From: an uncultured Paracoccaceae bacterium
Lineage (GTDB): Bacteria > Pseudomonadota > Alphaproteobacteria > Rhodobacterales > Rhodobacteraceae
NCBI GenBank assembly: GCA_937924905.1
Contig: CALDUK010000001.1
Location: forward strand, 174,140-238,139
Direction: 5' to 3'
Length of the DNA stretch: 64,000 bases
How positions within the stretch are numbered: position 1 is the stretch's first letter; every line of letters starts with the position of its first letter. Below are positions 9,912-19,398 of this stretch, in pieces. Position numbers and translations under genes: made by a program. The notes under the pieces are model-generated. The model saw only the letters and a program-made list of their open reading frames with translations. It did not search any database and had not been told where the DNA came from.

Positions 9912-10317
9912 GGGATAACCCTGTGTAATGTATAGCCCAAAGTATAAGCACTCATTGTGGACAGACCCCGAGATTGGCGTGTTACGGGAAAACTCGGGAT
10001 TTCATGCGCCATCCAAGGAAAGTTGTCCACCGTGGATAGTCAGGCTTGGCCAGCTGTGTATTTCTAGGCTTGTCCTTGGGGTTTCAGATAGTTTCCCACC
10101 GTTCTACACACAGGCTTTCAATGATCTAACTTATTGTAATAAAAAGATTAAAAATTGTTTTTAGGTAGGTGAACGGAATTTGTTCACCGGTCAGCAAGTG
10201 CGGTGGAAGAAGCTGGGTACAAAACGATAATTCCACTTGTCCCCAGCCCCTACTACCACAACAACTTTCCTTTTCTTTATATTATTTGATATTGAAGGCG
10301 AGGAACAAAGGCATGGC
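9912..10317. other. Candidate chromosomal replication origin (oriC) in the maf-hemJ gap
   Basis: The 406-bp divergent gap has no credible gene. It contains an AT-rich run (10129-10163, with TTATTGTAATAAAAAGATTA) and several DnaA-box-like 9-mers: TGTGGACAG at 9956-9964 (reverse), TTGTCCACC at 10023-10031 facing CGTGGATAG at 10031-10039, TTGTTCACC at 10180-10188 within a perfect GGTGAAC/GTTCACC inverted repeat (10168-10188), and TTGTCCCCA at 10237-10245. None is the perfect TTATCCACA. A TTAA within the AT-rich run could be a CtrA half-site. Gene context (maf operon one side, rho-mnmE-mnmG-rsmG-parAB the other, divergent gene orientation, parS 3-5 kb away) is the known origin neighbourhood of alphaproteobacteria. 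hemE, which often flanks this origin, is not here. Inference, not proof. Confidence 0.5.
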
Positions 10318-10764
10318 ATGGACCTTCTGACAAACGCGTATCTTTGGGTGAAAGCCCTGCATGTGATTTCAGTGATCGCGTGGATGGCTGGTTTGTTTTA
10401 CCTGCCTCGTCTTTACGTCTATCACGCTGAACAAGTTGGTCAGTCGGGCGAAACGCACCAGATGTTCACAACGATGGAACGGCGTCTGCTGCAGGCAATC
10501 ATGACACCTGCAATGATTGCCACCTGGGTTTTCGGTGTGATGCTGTTCGTAACGCCGGGTGTCGTAGACTGGTCCATGATCTGGCCATGGTCAAAAGCGG
10601 CATCTGTTTTGGCCATGACCTGGTTCCACTTTTGGCTTAGCGCGCGACGTAAGGATTTTTTGAACGGCACGAATGAGAGACCTGGTAAAACCTATCGGTT
10701 TATGAACGAAGTGCCGACGCTTCTGATGTTGGTCATCGTTTTCTCTGTCATCGTGAAATTCTAA
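10318..10764 (+). CDS. hemJ: Protoporphyrinogen IX oxidase HemJ
   Basis: Membrane heme-synthesis enzyme oxidising protoporphyrinogen IX to protoporphyrin IX in bacteria lacking HemY/HemG. The 148-residue protein has four hydrophobic segments and the family signature WVKALHVISVIAWMAGLFYL followed by PRLYVYH, with the conserved His in the first helix, and ends with NEVPTLLMLVIVFSVIVKF. Start chosen at the ATG before DLLTNAYLWVK; upstream in-frame residues are Thr-rich, fall in the AT-rich gap and lack family similarity. It is the first rightward gene after the candidate origin and precedes rho. Confidence 0.93.
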   Translation: MDLLTNAYLWVKALHVISVIAWMAGLFYLPRLYVYHAEQVGQSGETHQMFTTMERRLLQAIMTPAMIATWVFGVMLFVTPGVVDWSMIWPWSKAASVLAMTWFHFWLSARRKDFLNGTNERPGKTYRFMNEVPTLLMLVIVFSVIVKF

Positions 10765-10770
10765 GGGATG

Positions 10771-10799
10771 TTGACTCACTAAGGCGTGCTGCCTATGTG
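10771..10799 (+). promoter_or_regulatory. Possible sigma-70-type promoter of rho
   Basis: TTGACT (10771-10776) is separated by 17 bp from TATGTG (10794-10799), in the 119-bp gap between hemJ and rho. The -35 is one base from consensus, the -10 is weak. The leader downstream is about 80 nt, long enough for the autoregulation known for rho in other bacteria, but no leader structure was established. Confidence 0.35.
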
Positions 10800-10883
10800 A
10801 CCACATCGGCTGGCCGTCCTGGCTTGCTTTGATACAGCAAAAATTTTGAATATCTGCCGTCCTGACCGAGTGAGGGTGTCGTT

Positions 10884-12155
10884 ATGTCTGATCGTTTGAA
10901 CCTAGCTGATCTTAAATCTCAGTCGCCAAAAGAACTTTTGTCGATGGCGGAAGAGCTGGAGATTGAGAACGCGTCCACCATGCGCAAGGGCGAGATGATG
11001 TTCTCGATCCTGAAAGAGCGTGCGGATGAAGACTGGATCATTGGCGGTGACGGCGTTCTTGAAGTGTTGCAAGACGGGTTTGGCTTCCTGCGGTCTCCCG
11101 AAGCCAACTATCTGCCGGGTCCCGATGATATCTATGTCTCGCCCGAGATGATCCGCCAGTTTTCACTGCGGACTGGGGATACCGTCGAAGGCGTTATTCG
11201 CGAACCGAACGACAGCGGTGAACGCTATTTCGCGATGACGAAGGTTGAAAAGATCAACTTTGAAGACCCGGAAAAGGCGCGCCACAAGGTAAGTTTTGAC
11301 AATCTTACGCCGTTATACCCAGACGAACGGCTCAAGATGGAAATCGAAGACCCAACGATCAAAGACAAATCATCGCGCGTCATCGACCTGGTTGCGCCCA
11401 TCGGGAAAGGGCAGCGGTCCTTGATTGTTGCGCCACCGCGCACGGGCAAAACCGTGATCCTTCAAAACATCGCGCATTCGATCGAAACAAATCACCCTGA
11501 ATGTTATCTGATCGTGCTTTTGATCGACGAACGCCCCGAGGAAGTTACTGACATGCAGCGGTCGGTAAAGGGCGAGGTAGTGTCTTCGACATTCGATGAA
11601 CCCGCCACCCGCCACGTCGCGGTGTCCGACATGGTTATCGAAAAGGCCAAGCGACTGGTCGAACACAAGCGTGACGTGGTTATCCTGCTCGATTCAATCA
11701 CGCGCTTGGGCCGTGCTTTTAACACTGTTGTTCCATCGTCCGGTAAAGTTCTGACAGGTGGTGTTGATGCAAATGCACTGCAGCGCCCGAAACGGTTCTT
11801 TGGCGCGGCGCGAAATATTGAAGAAGGCGGGTCGCTGACCATTATCGCCACAGCACTGATCGAAACAGGCAGTCGGATGGACGAAGTGATCTTTGAAGAA
11901 TTCAAGGGCACGGGTAACAGCGAAATCGTGCTTGATCGGAAAGTGGCGGATAAGCGCGTCTATCCTGCGATGGACATTCTTAAATCCGGTACCCGGAAAG
12001 AAGACTTGCTGGTCGATAAGAACGATCTTCAGAAAACCTTCCTTCTTCGGCGCATTCTTAACCCGATGGGCACAACGGATGCGATTGAGTTTCTTTTGGG
12101 CAAACTCAAAGCGACCAAGTCCAATTCTGAGTTCTTCGATTCAATGAATGGTTGA
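10884..12155 (+). CDS. rho: Transcription termination factor Rho
   Basis: Hexameric RNA helicase that terminates transcription. The 423-residue protein has the N-terminal Rho-N helical domain ([20 protein letters not shown]), the RNA-binding cold-shock-like fold ([20 protein letters not shown], with RNP1-type GFGFLR), and the F1-ATPase-like core with Walker [10 protein letters not shown] (about residue 180), Walker [13 protein letters not shown]-loop/R-loop [20 protein letters not shown] and the arginine-finger region. Length is standard. A possible own promoter lies upstream and an 18-bp perfect palindrome immediately follows the stop. Confidence 0.98.
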   Translation: MSDRLNLADLKSQSPKELLSMAEELEIENASTMRKGEMMFSILKERADEDWIIGGDGVLEVLQDGFGFLRSPEANYLPGPDDIYVSPEMIRQFSLRTGDTVEGVIREPNDSGERYFAMTKVEKINFEDPEKARHKVSFDNLTPLYPDERLKMEIEDPTIKDKSSRVIDLVAPIGKGQRSLIVAPPRTGKTVILQNIAHSIETNHPECYLIVLLIDERPEEVTDMQRSVKGEVVSSTFDEPATRHVAVSDMVIEKAKRLVEHKRDVVILLDSITRLGRAFNTVVPSSGKVLTGGVDANALQRPKRFFGAARNIEEGGSLTIIATALIETGSRMDEVIFEEFKGTGNSEIVLDRKVADKRVYPAMDILKSGTRKEDLLVDKNDLQKTFLLRRILNPMGTTDAIEFLLGKLKATKSNSEFFDSMNG

Positions 12156-12157
12156 TT

Positions 12158-12175
12158 TTCTGTTTTAAAACAGAA
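12158..12175. repeat. 18-bp perfect palindrome between rho and mnmE
   Basis: TTCTGTTTTAAAACAGAA reads identically on both strands and starts 2 bp after the rho stop, 10 bp before mnmE. As RNA it could only form a 7-bp stem with a TTAA loop and no U-tract follows, so it is a poor intrinsic terminator; a dimeric regulator site is equally possible. Confidence 0.6.
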
Positions 12176-12185
12176 GGTTAGGTCT

Positions 12186-13457
12186 ATGGATACGATTTTT
12201 GCCCTTGCAACCGCGCGGGGTCGTTCCGGCGTTGCGGTCATTCGCATCTCTGGCCCGGATGCGTTTCTGGCTTTGTCCAGTCTTTGTGACCCTGTGCAGC
12301 CACGCCAAGCCGCGCTGCGGGTTTTGAAAAATGGGGGCGAGGTTCTGGACCAAGCGCTGGTGCTTACCTTTCCGGCACCCGGCAGCTTTACGGGCGAAGA
12401 CGTGGTTGAACTGCAAACCCACGGGTCAGTCGCGGTGATCGACGCGGTACTTTCTGTTTTGGCAACACTGCCAAACCTTCGCCCGGCCGAAGCTGGTGAA
12501 TTCACGCGACGCGCGTTGGAAAACAACCGGCTGGACTTGGCGCAGGTCGAAGGTCTGTCTGATCTGGTCGAGGCGGAAACCGAGGCGCAGCGGCGTCAGG
12601 CGTTTCGCATTTTCTCGGGCGAGCTTGGTGTTCAGACAGCAGAATGGCGCACGTGCTTGGTTCGGGCAGCCGCGCTGTTGGAGGCCACCATCGACTTTGT
12701 GGACGAAGATGTGCCCGTGGATGTCTACCCCGAGGTTCGGGGTTTGCTGAACAGTGTTCTTCCCACGCTCCGTCTCCATGCTGATGGCGTACGCGCTGCA
12801 GAACGTGTTCGCGACGGATTTGAAGTTGCGATTGTGGGCGCTCCGAACGTTGGCAAAAGCACGTTATTGAATGCCTTGGCGGGGCGTGAGGCCGCAATTA
12901 CGTCAGAGGTGGCGGGAACAACGCGGGATGTCATCGAGGTTCGGATGGACCTGGGCGGCTTGCCGGTGACGTTGCTTGATACAGCGGGTCTGCGCGAAAC
13001 AGATGACATGGTCGAGGCTATCGGTGTTCAACGGGCACGCGAACGGGCCAAAGCTGCTGACCTGCGGATTGTTTTGACAACCCCGGACGGGCAGGGTGAT
13101 TTCGCCACTATGCCAGATGATGTCGTTTTGATCAGTAAATCAGATGTGGTGAGGGGTGATATATCGGCGAAATCGGGTCAGGGCGTGGATGCTTTGATGA
13201 ACAGGCTTCAGAAAACGCTTGCATCAAAGGCCAGCAAAGCGGGGCTGGCCACGCGCCAGCGGCACCTGAATGCAATGCGCATTGCAATCCAGGCTTTGGA
13301 ATCGGCGCAGGATCGGTTAACCACAGCCCCGGAACTGGCAGAGCTTATTGCCGAAGACATCAGAACCGGTATTCGCGCGCTCGACATTTTGCTTGGCCGC
13401 GTAGATGTCGAAGATGTGTTGGACGAGATCTTCTCAAGCTTTTGCATCGGTAAATAG
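12186..13457 (+). CDS. mnmE: tRNA uridine-5-carboxymethylaminomethyl modification GTPase MnmE
   Basis: With MnmG it modifies U34 of several tRNAs. The 423-residue product opens [20 protein letters not shown] (tetrahydrofolate-binding N-domain), has the helical domain interrupted by a G domain with G1 GAPNVGKST (about residues 219-227), G2 TTRD, G3 [10 protein letters not shown] and G4 ISKSD, and ends SSFCIGK, the C-x-G-K motif whose Cys is needed for modification. It ends 3 bp before the MnmG start codon, so the two partners are likely co-translated. Length slightly below the 450-residue norm but all motifs are present. Confidence 0.97.
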   Translation: MDTIFALATARGRSGVAVIRISGPDAFLALSSLCDPVQPRQAALRVLKNGGEVLDQALVLTFPAPGSFTGEDVVELQTHGSVAVIDAVLSVLATLPNLRPAEAGEFTRRALENNRLDLAQVEGLSDLVEAETEAQRRQAFRIFSGELGVQTAEWRTCLVRAAALLEATIDFVDEDVPVDVYPEVRGLLNSVLPTLRLHADGVRAAERVRDGFEVAIVGAPNVGKSTLLNALAGREAAITSEVAGTTRDVIEVRMDLGGLPVTLLDTAGLRETDDMVEAIGVQRARERAKAADLRIVLTTPDGQGDFATMPDDVVLISKSDVVRGDISAKSGQGVDALMNRLQKTLASKASKAGLATRQRHLNAMRIAIQALESAQDRLTTAPELAELIAEDIRTGIRALDILLGRVDVEDVLDEIFSSFCIGK

Positions 13458-13460
13458 GAA

Positions 13461-15335
13461 TTGTTTCACGTGAAACAGGACGCAACAGATGTAGTCGTGG
13501 TTGGCGGCGGACACGCAGGCGCAGAGGCGGCGCATGCGGCCGCGCGCCGTGGTGCGCGCGTCGTTCTTGTTACGCTGCGCGCCGACGGGATTGGCGTCAT
13601 GTCCTGCAATCCAGCGATCGGGGGGCTGGGCAAAGGCCATCTTGTCCGCGAAGTGGACGCGCTGGACGGTGTCATGGGTGTTGTGGCTGATCAGGCAGGC
13701 ATCCAGTTTCGCTTGCTCAACCGTCGTAAGGGCCCTGCGGTACAGGGGCCGCGTGCGCAGGCAGATCGTGCGATTTACCGATCTGCCATGCAGAAACTTT
13801 TGGCGGATGAGCCGAATATAACAATCGTTGAAGGCGAAGTGGTAGACCTTTTGTTTGAAAAAGGCAGTGTTCGCGGCGTCGAGCTGGCAGATGGCTCGCA
13901 GATATCCGCACGCGCGGTTGTTCTGACGACTGGCACTTTTTTACGCGGTACAATCCATATTGGCGATGTATCGCGCCCCGGTGGCCGGATCGGCGATGCG
14001 CCGTCTGTGCGGCTGGCCGAACGGATTGATGATTTCGGATTGCCTTTGGGGCGCCTTAAAACTGGTACGCCGCCACGATTGCGCGCCAGCAGCATCAACT
14101 GGGACATTTTGGAAATGCAGCCGGGCGATGATGACCCGGTGATGTTTTCCTTCGCGTCCAAGGGCCCGACCGCGCGGCAGGTTTCCTGCGGGATCACGCA
14201 CACGAACGAGGCAACTCACGAAATTATCCGCGATAACCTCTCACGCTCGGCCATGTATGGTGGCCAAATTGATGGCGTGGGCCCTCGGTATTGCCCGTCG
14301 ATTGAAGACAAAGTCGTGCGTTTTGCAGAAAAACCATCGCATCAGGTTTTTCTCGAGCCCGAAGGGCTGACGACGGACTTGATCTATCCGAACGGGATAT
14401 CGACTTCGCTGCCGCAGGAAACCCAGGCGCTTTACGTCCGATCCATCGTCGGGCTGGAGCAAGCAGAGATAGTACAACCGGGTTACGCCATTGAATACGA
14501 CTATGTCGATCCGCGTGCGCTGAACAAACGATTACGCCTGGCAGATGTGGATGGCTTGTACCTTGCGGGGCAAATCAACGGCACCACAGGTTATGAAGAA
14601 GCAGCAGCGCAAGGGCTTGTTGCGGGCCTGAACGCTGCGGCAGACGCACTGGACTTGCCTGCGGCTGAATTTACGCGCGAAAGCTCGTATATTGGCGTTA
14701 TGGTGGATGATCTGGTGACGCGTGGCGTTAGCGAACCTTACCGGATGTTCACATCACGCGCTGAATTTCGACTTTCGCTGCGTGCAGACAATGCAGATCA
14801 ACGCCTGACGCCTGTGGGGCTTGATCTAAATTGCGTCCGCTCGGGTCGTAGAAAGATGTTCAGCGAAAAGATGGATGCACTTTCGGATGTGACAGCGCGG
14901 CTCAATGAAGCAACCATTTCGGCATCTCAGGCCGCGGCCTCGGGCGTGCGCATATCTGCGGACGGGCAAAAGAAAAGCGCGTATCAGCTTTTGTCCTTTG
15001 TCGACGTGGCCTTTGATAAGGTCCAGTCGTTGTTCCCCGAGTTCGCGAATGTTTCACGTGAAACAGGCGAACAGGTGAAGCGCGACGCGCTTTATGCGAA
15101 TTATATCGAACGACAAGCGAAAGATGTGCAGGCCCTTCGGAAAGACGAAGGCATCTCGATTCCCGCTGACTTCGATTTTGCCGGATTGACGGGCCTTTCA
15201 AATGAGCTGCGTCAGAAACTAGGCAAAACACGTCCAGAAACGCTGGGGCAGGCGGGCCGTGTCGAAGGTATGACGCCTGCAGCGCTGACACTGATCTTGG
15301 CCAAACTGCGAAAGTCTGATTTGAAGCGCGCATGA
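13461..15335 (+). CDS. mnmG: tRNA uridine-5-carboxymethylaminomethyl modification enzyme MnmG (GidA)
   Basis: FAD-dependent partner of MnmE. The 624-residue protein has the dinucleotide-binding motif [20 protein letters not shown] near the N-terminus, conserved [33 protein letters not shown], the C-x-x-G region [12 protein letters not shown] and the C-terminal helical MnmE-binding domain. The chosen start is TTG, three bases after the mnmE stop; the first codons (MFHVKQ) are written by a parS site, and GTG at 13470 is an in-frame alternative. A second parS lies near the 3' end. Overlaps rsmG by four bases. Confidence 0.96.
   Translation: MFHVKQDATDVVVVGGGHAGAEAAHAAARRGARVVLVTLRADGIGVMSCNPAIGGLGKGHLVREVDALDGVMGVVADQAGIQFRLLNRRKGPAVQGPRAQADRAIYRSAMQKLLADEPNITIVEGEVVDLLFEKGSVRGVELADGSQISARAVVLTTGTFLRGTIHIGDVSRPGGRIGDAPSVRLAERIDDFGLPLGRLKTGTPPRLRASSINWDILEMQPGDDDPVMFSFASKGPTARQVSCGITHTNEATHEIIRDNLSRSAMYGGQIDGVGPRYCPSIEDKVVRFAEKPSHQVFLEPEGLTTDLIYPNGISTSLPQETQALYVRSIVGLEQAEIVQPGYAIEYDYVDPRALNKRLRLADVDGLYLAGQINGTTGYEEAAAQGLVAGLNAAADALDLPAAEFTRESSYIGVMVDDLVTRGVSEPYRMFTSRAEFRLSLRADNADQRLTPVGLDLNCVRSGRRKMFSEKMDALSDVTARLNEATISASQAAASGVRISADGQKKSAYQLLSFVDVAFDKVQSLFPEFANVSRETGEQVKRDALYANYIERQAKDVQALRKDEGISIPADFDFAGLTGLSNELRQKLGKTRPETLGQAGRVEGMTPAALTLILAKLRKSDLKRA
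13462..13477. promoter_or_regulatory. parS centromere site 1 (perfect), at the mnmG start codon
   Basis: TGTTTCACGTGAAACA, an exact copy of the bacterial parS consensus bound by ParB, occupies bases 2-17 of mnmG. parA and parB begin 2.5-3.3 kb downstream. ParB nucleates here, slides and spreads as a CTP-dependent clamp. Confidence 0.93.
15050..15065. promoter_or_regulatory. parS centromere site 2 (perfect), inside the mnmG coding region
   Basis: Exact TGTTTCACGTGAAACA within the mnmG reading frame, where it encodes the core of ANVSRETG. It is about 270 bp before the mnmG stop and 900 bp before parA. Confidence 0.93.
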
Positions 15336-15958
15336 CGGATGATTTCAGCGATGGATTGCCCCGGGGCCTGGACGTTTCACGTGAAACACGCCAAAGGCTG
15401 AAGAAATACGAAGCCCTTCTTCTGAAATGGACGCCGCGCATTAACCTAATTGCGCCCTCAACGGTTCCAATCCTCCGCCGCCGGCATTTTTTGGATTCAG
15501 CACAACTGTTGGATATCACGCCGCACACAAACATCTGGGCTGATCTGGGCAGCGGCGCGGGATTTCCTGGCGCGGTGGTTGCGATCCTGGCGTCAGAGCT
15601 TCGCCCAGAATCGCGGGTTGTGTTGGTCGAATCCGATCAGCGCAAAGCAACCTTTTTGCGGACAGTATCGCGGGAAACCGGGGTAAGCTTTGACGTTGTC
15701 TGTAAGCGGGTCGAAGATATTGAACCGTTGAACGCAGGCATCCTGTCTGCACGGGCGTTGGCGCCTTTACCGACGCTTCTGGAATACGCCGAACACCATC
15801 TTGGCGACGATGGTGTGGCCGTTTTCCCAAAAGGCGAAAAAGCCGACAATGAAATTGCAAAGGCGGTTGAATGCTGGCGGTTTGACTGCGAAAAACACGC
15901 AAGCATCAACGATGCTAACGCTTCCGTCTTGGTTTTGAGAAACATAAAACGTGTCTGA
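15332..15958 (+). CDS. rsmG: 16S rRNA (guanine-N7) methyltransferase RsmG (GidB)
   Basis: SAM-dependent methylation of G527 of 16S rRNA. The 208-residue protein has the N-terminal helix [20 protein letters not shown], followed by [13 protein letters not shown] and the SAM-binding [17 protein letters not shown] (about residues 69-85), and [20 protein letters not shown]. All conserved in RsmG. It overlaps mnmG by four bases and parA by eight, so mnmG-rsmG-parA are translationally coupled. A near-perfect parS lies in its first 60 bases, encoding DVSRET. Confidence 0.96.
   Translation: MTDDFSDGLPRGLDVSRETRQRLKKYEALLLKWTPRINLIAPSTVPILRRRHFLDSAQLLDITPHTNIWADLGSGAGFPGAVVAILASELRPESRVVLVESDQRKATFLRTVSRETGVSFDVVCKRVEDIEPLNAGILSARALAPLPTLLEYAEHHLGDDGVAVFPKGEKADNEIAKAVECWRFDCEKHASINDANASVLVLRNIKRV
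15373..15388. promoter_or_regulatory. parS centromere site 3 (one mismatch), inside rsmG
   Basis: CGTTTCACGTGAAACA matches parS at 15 of 16 positions, differing only at the outermost base. It encodes part of DVSRET in RsmG, the same reading phase (VSRET) as parS site 2 in MnmG. Confidence 0.88.
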
Positions 15959-16760
15959 TCCAACCCGACCACCACAGCCCAAGATCATTTCCATCGCCAA
16001 CCAAAAGGGGGGCGTTGGCAAAACAACAACGACCATAAACCTTGGCGCGGCTTTGGCGGACGAAGGCTACAATGTGTTGTTGGTTGATCTCGACCCACAA
16101 GGGAATGCGTCTACAGGCCTGGGCTCGGCGCCGGAAGACAGGGCGCGTACGACTTATGATCTTCTTCTCGACGACACACCACTGGCCGAGGTTATTCGTC
16201 CAACACAAGTTGACGGCCTGGTGCTGGCGCCATCGACCACCGATCTCAGCTCGGCCGATATAGAAATGATGTCGATTGAAAAGCGCAGCTATCTTTTGCA
16301 CGACGCTTTGCGCCAGCCCGCGATTGATGCGTATGAGCTGGATTATATTCTGATCGATTGCCCGCCGTCGCTAAGCCTGCTGACGATTAACGCGATGGTA
16401 GCTTCGGATTCTGTTCTGATCCCGCTTCAAAGTGAGTTTTTTGCGCTTGAAGGCCTGTCACAGCTTATGATGACGGTGCGGCAAGTGCGGCAAACAGCAA
16501 ATCCGGACCTGCGCATCGAAGGTGTCTTGCTGACAATGTATGATGGTCGCAACAAGCTTAGCCTTCAGGTCGAACAGGACGCACGCGATACGTTGGGCGC
16601 ATTGGTTTACAAAACCGTTGTTCCCCGGAACGTAAGAATTTCCGAAGCACCGTCATTTTCTATGCCAGTTTTGCGCTATGATCCGTCTTCGAAGGGCGCA
16701 TTTGCCTATCGCAAATTGGCACAAGAAATGGTAGGAAGCGCAGAAGAAGCTACAGCATAG
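15951..16760 (+). CDS. parA: Chromosome partitioning ATPase ParA
   Basis: Walker-type ATPase that moves ParB-parS complexes after replication. The 269-residue protein has the deviant Walker [19 protein letters not shown] (about residues 19-36, with the signature Lys), Walker A' [16 protein letters not shown] and Walker [21 protein letters not shown] proline-rich start of about 10 residues precedes it. Translation begins at GTG inside the end of rsmG (8-bp overlap). parB follows 9 bp later. Chromosomal rather than plasmid type, judged from the gidA/gidB neighbours and internal parS sites. Confidence 0.97.
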   Translation: MSDPTRPPQPKIISIANQKGGVGKTTTTINLGAALADEGYNVLLVDLDPQGNASTGLGSAPEDRARTTYDLLLDDTPLAEVIRPTQVDGLVLAPSTTDLSSADIEMMSIEKRSYLLHDALRQPAIDAYELDYILIDCPPSLSLLTINAMVASDSVLIPLQSEFFALEGLSQLMMTVRQVRQTANPDLRIEGVLLTMYDGRNKLSLQVEQDARDTLGALVYKTVVPRNVRISEAPSFSMPVLRYDPSSKGAFAYRKLAQEMVGSAEEATA

Positions 16761-16769
16761 GGTAGGGAC

Positions 16770-17669
16770 ATGGCATCAAAACCAGAACGGCGCGGCTTGG
16801 GGCGTGGACTGTCCGCGTTGATGGCGGATGTTGAAAATACCCCGGCAAACGATACGCCAGCCGTTGCGCGCAAAGCCGAAGCAACAATTGATATTGCCCT
16901 GATCTCGCCCAACCCTGATCAGCCGCGGCGGCATTTCGCAGAAGACGCGTTGAACGATCTGGCAAATTCAATTCGTGAAAAGGGTATCATCCAGCCCTTG
17001 CTGCTGCGCCAAAACCCACGTGACCCATCGGGGTATGAAATTGTTGCAGGCGAACGCCGTTGGCGTGCTGCCCAACGGGCCAAACTTCACGAAGTACCCG
17101 CCATCATTCGCGAGCTTGACGATGTCGAGGTGCTCGAGCTTGCCCTGATCGAAAACATCCAGCGCGACGATTTGAACGCCATTGACGAGGCGCAGGCTTA
17201 TCGGCAACTGATGGACCGGTTTGGGCACACACAGGAAAAACTTGCCGAAGCCTTGGGGAAAAGCCGCAGCCACATCGCGAATCTTCTACGTCTGCTGAAT
17301 TTACCAGAAGACATTCTGGCTATGTTGATTGATGGCAAACTAAGCGCGGGTCATGCGCGCGCGCTTTTAACCGCCGAAGACCCAAGCGGCCTTGCGCACA
17401 TAGTTATCAAGAAAGGCCTTTCTGTCCGTGAAACCGAACGGTTGGCCAAGGGCAGCGCAACGCCCGCAGCACCCAAGACAGCGACGCCCGAAAAAGACGC
17501 CGACACACAGCTTTTGCAGAAAGATCTGAAAGCGGCCTTGGGTATGTCGGTTGCCATCGATCACACCGAAGGTGGCGAAAGCGGCAAACTGACAATTCGG
17601 TACAAAACGTTGGAACAGTTGGATGAGGTGTGTCGACGCCTGTCTGCTGTCGAAGGCGGCAAGCTTTAG
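16770..17669 (+). CDS. parB: Chromosome partitioning protein ParB
   Basis: parS-binding CTPase clamp. The 299-residue protein has a short N-terminal ParA-contact segment (KPERRGLGRGLSALM), the N-engaging domain with NPDQPRRHF and the CTP-binding GERRWRA (about residue 95), IENIQRDDLNAIDEA, the helix-turn-helix parS reader (QEKLAEALGKSRSHIANLLR) and a C-terminal dimerisation region with GKLTIRYKTLEQLDEVCRRL. Architecture is complete. Three parS sites lie upstream within mnmG and rsmG. Convergent with hemW, overlapping by 4 bp. Confidence 0.97.
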   Translation: MASKPERRGLGRGLSALMADVENTPANDTPAVARKAEATIDIALISPNPDQPRRHFAEDALNDLANSIREKGIIQPLLLRQNPRDPSGYEIVAGERRWRAAQRAKLHEVPAIIRELDDVEVLELALIENIQRDDLNAIDEAQAYRQLMDRFGHTQEKLAEALGKSRSHIANLLRLLNLPEDILAMLIDGKLSAGHARALLTAEDPSGLAHIVIKKGLSVRETERLAKGSATPAAPKTATPEKDADTQLLQKDLKAALGMSVAIDHTEGGESGKLTIRYKTLEQLDEVCRRLSAVEGGKL

Positions 17670-18790
17670 GTCAAAATATCCCGCAGAATCGCATTCAACA
17701 CAGGCCGCCCCCGGTCTGTGGTCTTTAGTGTGCGGTCTGTGTAAGATAGAAAGCCAGAATTAACTAACCCCATGATTCTATTCGATATTTCCTCTTTTTC
17801 AAGACGCACGCCTTCTCGCAACCTTAGGCCCATCATCAGGTATTCATCAAACACATCCGTCCCCGAAAGGTCACTGTGAACAAAATCGCCTGACCCGCCA
17901 TCAACCGCAGACAGCCAAGTTGTTGGCATCGCATGCGCTTCAGTTGCAAAACGCTTGCCATCAATTGTCATTCGACCATGCGCACCCGGTCCGACCCCGG
18001 CCCAGTCATGGCTTTTCCAATATATCTGGTTATGCGCAGATTCAGCGCCCGGTGTTGCGTGGTTTGAAACTTCATATGCGGGCAACCCGGCCTGTTCGGT
18101 CAAGGATTGGGTCAATTCGTACATATCTGCCGCCAGATCTTCGTCCGGCAGCCCGCGCAACCCGCCGCGTGCGAAACGTTCACCAAACACAGTGCCGTCT
18201 TCAACTGTCAGTTGGTACAGCGACAGGTGGTTTGCTCCCATTTCCAGGGCGAACGTCAGCTCGGCGCGCCAATCTTCCAAAGACTGGTTTTGCCGCGCAT
18301 ATATCAGGTCAAACGACACGCGCGGAAAAACCGACATGGCCATTTCGACCGCGCTTTGCGCCTCGGCCGCGGAATGCAAACGGCCCAATGCGCGCAAATC
18401 GTTGTCGTTCAAAGCCTGCACACCGACAGACACACGGTTTACGCCCGCCTCGGCATACCCTTCGAAATTTCGCATCTCGGCCGAGGTTGGGTTTGCCTCC
18501 AGTGTGATCTCCAGATCATTCGCAACGGCCCAGACCGACCGCACTTTACGAAGAATTGCGTCCACGGTTGATGGCAACATCAGGCTTGGCGTGCCGCCGC
18601 CAAAATAAACCGTGTTCAGCACCCGACCTGATGTGATCTGTCCGATCCGGTCCAGCTCGCGTTCAAATGCACTGACCCAAACAGACTGGTCCACACCTGT
18701 CGCAACGTGACTGTTAAAGTCACAATATGGGCATTTAGACTGACAAAACGGCCAGTGGACATACAGCCCAAAGCCCCGATGCTCGATCAT
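17666..18790 (-). CDS. hemW: HemW, radical SAM heme chaperone
   Basis: Coproporphyrinogen-oxidase-like radical SAM protein, now regarded as a heme chaperone. The 374-residue product begins [16 protein letters not shown]; its cluster motif CQSKCPYCDF supplies C-x3-C-x2-C, followed by VYFGGGTPSLM and, near residue 250, AHNQIYWKSHDWAGVGPGAH. The true HemN signature with an extra N-terminal extension is absent, supporting HemW. Start chosen at the ATG overlapping the rdgB stop by four bases; the open frame extends upstream but without family sequence. Third gene of the rph-rdgB-hemW operon. Confidence 0.93.
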   Translation of the reverse strand: MIEHRGFGLYVHWPFCQSKCPYCDFNSHVATGVDQSVWVSAFERELDRIGQITSGRVLNTVYFGGGTPSLMLPSTVDAILRKVRSVWAVANDLEITLEANPTSAEMRNFEGYAEAGVNRVSVGVQALNDNDLRALGRLHSAAEAQSAVEMAMSVFPRVSFDLIYARQNQSLEDWRAELTFALEMGANHLSLYQLTVEDGTVFGERFARGGLRGLPDEDLAADMYELTQSLTEQAGLPAYEVSNHATPGAESAHNQIYWKSHDWAGVGPGAHGRMTIDGKRFATEAHAMPTTWLSAVDGGSGDFVHSDLSGTDVFDEYLMMGLRLREGVRLEKEEISNRIMGLVNSGFLSYTDRTLKTTDRGRPVLNAILRDILT

Positions 18791-19398
18791 TTTGGAAAGA
18801 TGGCGGATAGCTTGGCAAAGGCATCCGCCCGGTGGCTGATCCGGTTCTTGTCCCACCGATCCATTTCACCAAACGTCGTGTCATATCCTTTTGGCACAAA
18901 AATCGGATCATAGCCGTGCCCAAACTCGCCCCGCATCGGCCAGGTCAGCGTGCCGTCCACCTTGCCCTCGAACACTTCGTCATGCTGATCCGGCCAGGCT
19001 AACACAAATGTGCAACAAAACCGCGCTGTCCAGGGTTTTGGCGCACCTTTTGCCACCAGCTCATCATGGCTGCGCGTCATAGCCATCACAAAATCCCGGC
19101 CGTTCGGCGTTTCCGCCCAATCCGCCGTATAAACACCCGGCGCGCCACCCAGACCGTCAATTTCGATCCCGGAATCGTCGGCCAGCGCAGGAAGACCTGT
19201 AGCCTGACAGGCGGCATGGGCCTTGATCCGCGCATTTTCAATGAATGTCGTCCCGGTTTCCTCGGGTTCTGGCAGACCTTTATCGGCGGCCCCCACAACA
19301 GACACGCCAATGTCGGAAAGAAGGTCCGCCACCTCCTCCAGCTTGCCAGCGTTGTGCGTGGCAACCAAAAGCGTTTTGTCAGAAAACTGCCGCATCAC
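18787..19398 (-). CDS. rdgB: RdgB/HAM1 non-canonical purine NTP pyrophosphatase
   Basis: Removes ITP, dITP and XTP from the nucleotide pool. The 203-residue protein has the substrate motif [13 protein letters not shown] (T-x-N-x-x-K), [28 protein letters not shown] and the C-terminal [20 protein letters not shown] with SHRADAF. All family landmarks are present at standard spacing. The start overlaps the rph stop (ATGATG context at 19393-19398, either Met possible) and the stop overlaps hemW by four bases. Confidence 0.96.
   Translation of the reverse strand: MMRQFSDKTLLVATHNAGKLEEVADLLSDIGVSVVGAADKGLPEPEETGTTFIENARIKAHAACQATGLPALADDSGIEIDGLGGAPGVYTADWAETPNGRDFVMAMTRSHDELVAKGAPKPWTARFCCTFVLAWPDQHDEVFEGKVDGTLTWPMRGEFGHGYDPIFVPKGYDTTFGEMDRWDKNRISHRADAFAKLSAIFPK

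Noticed and set aside
9928..10164. 78-codon plus-strand frame within the maf-hemJ gap
   Set aside because: No family match and it spans the AT-rich, box-containing DNA; better explained as origin sequence.
15664..15681. Fourth parS-like VSRETG-coding stretch in rsmG
   Set aside because: The DNA (GTATCGCGGGAAAC) has lost the parS palindrome although the peptide resembles the others; not a site.
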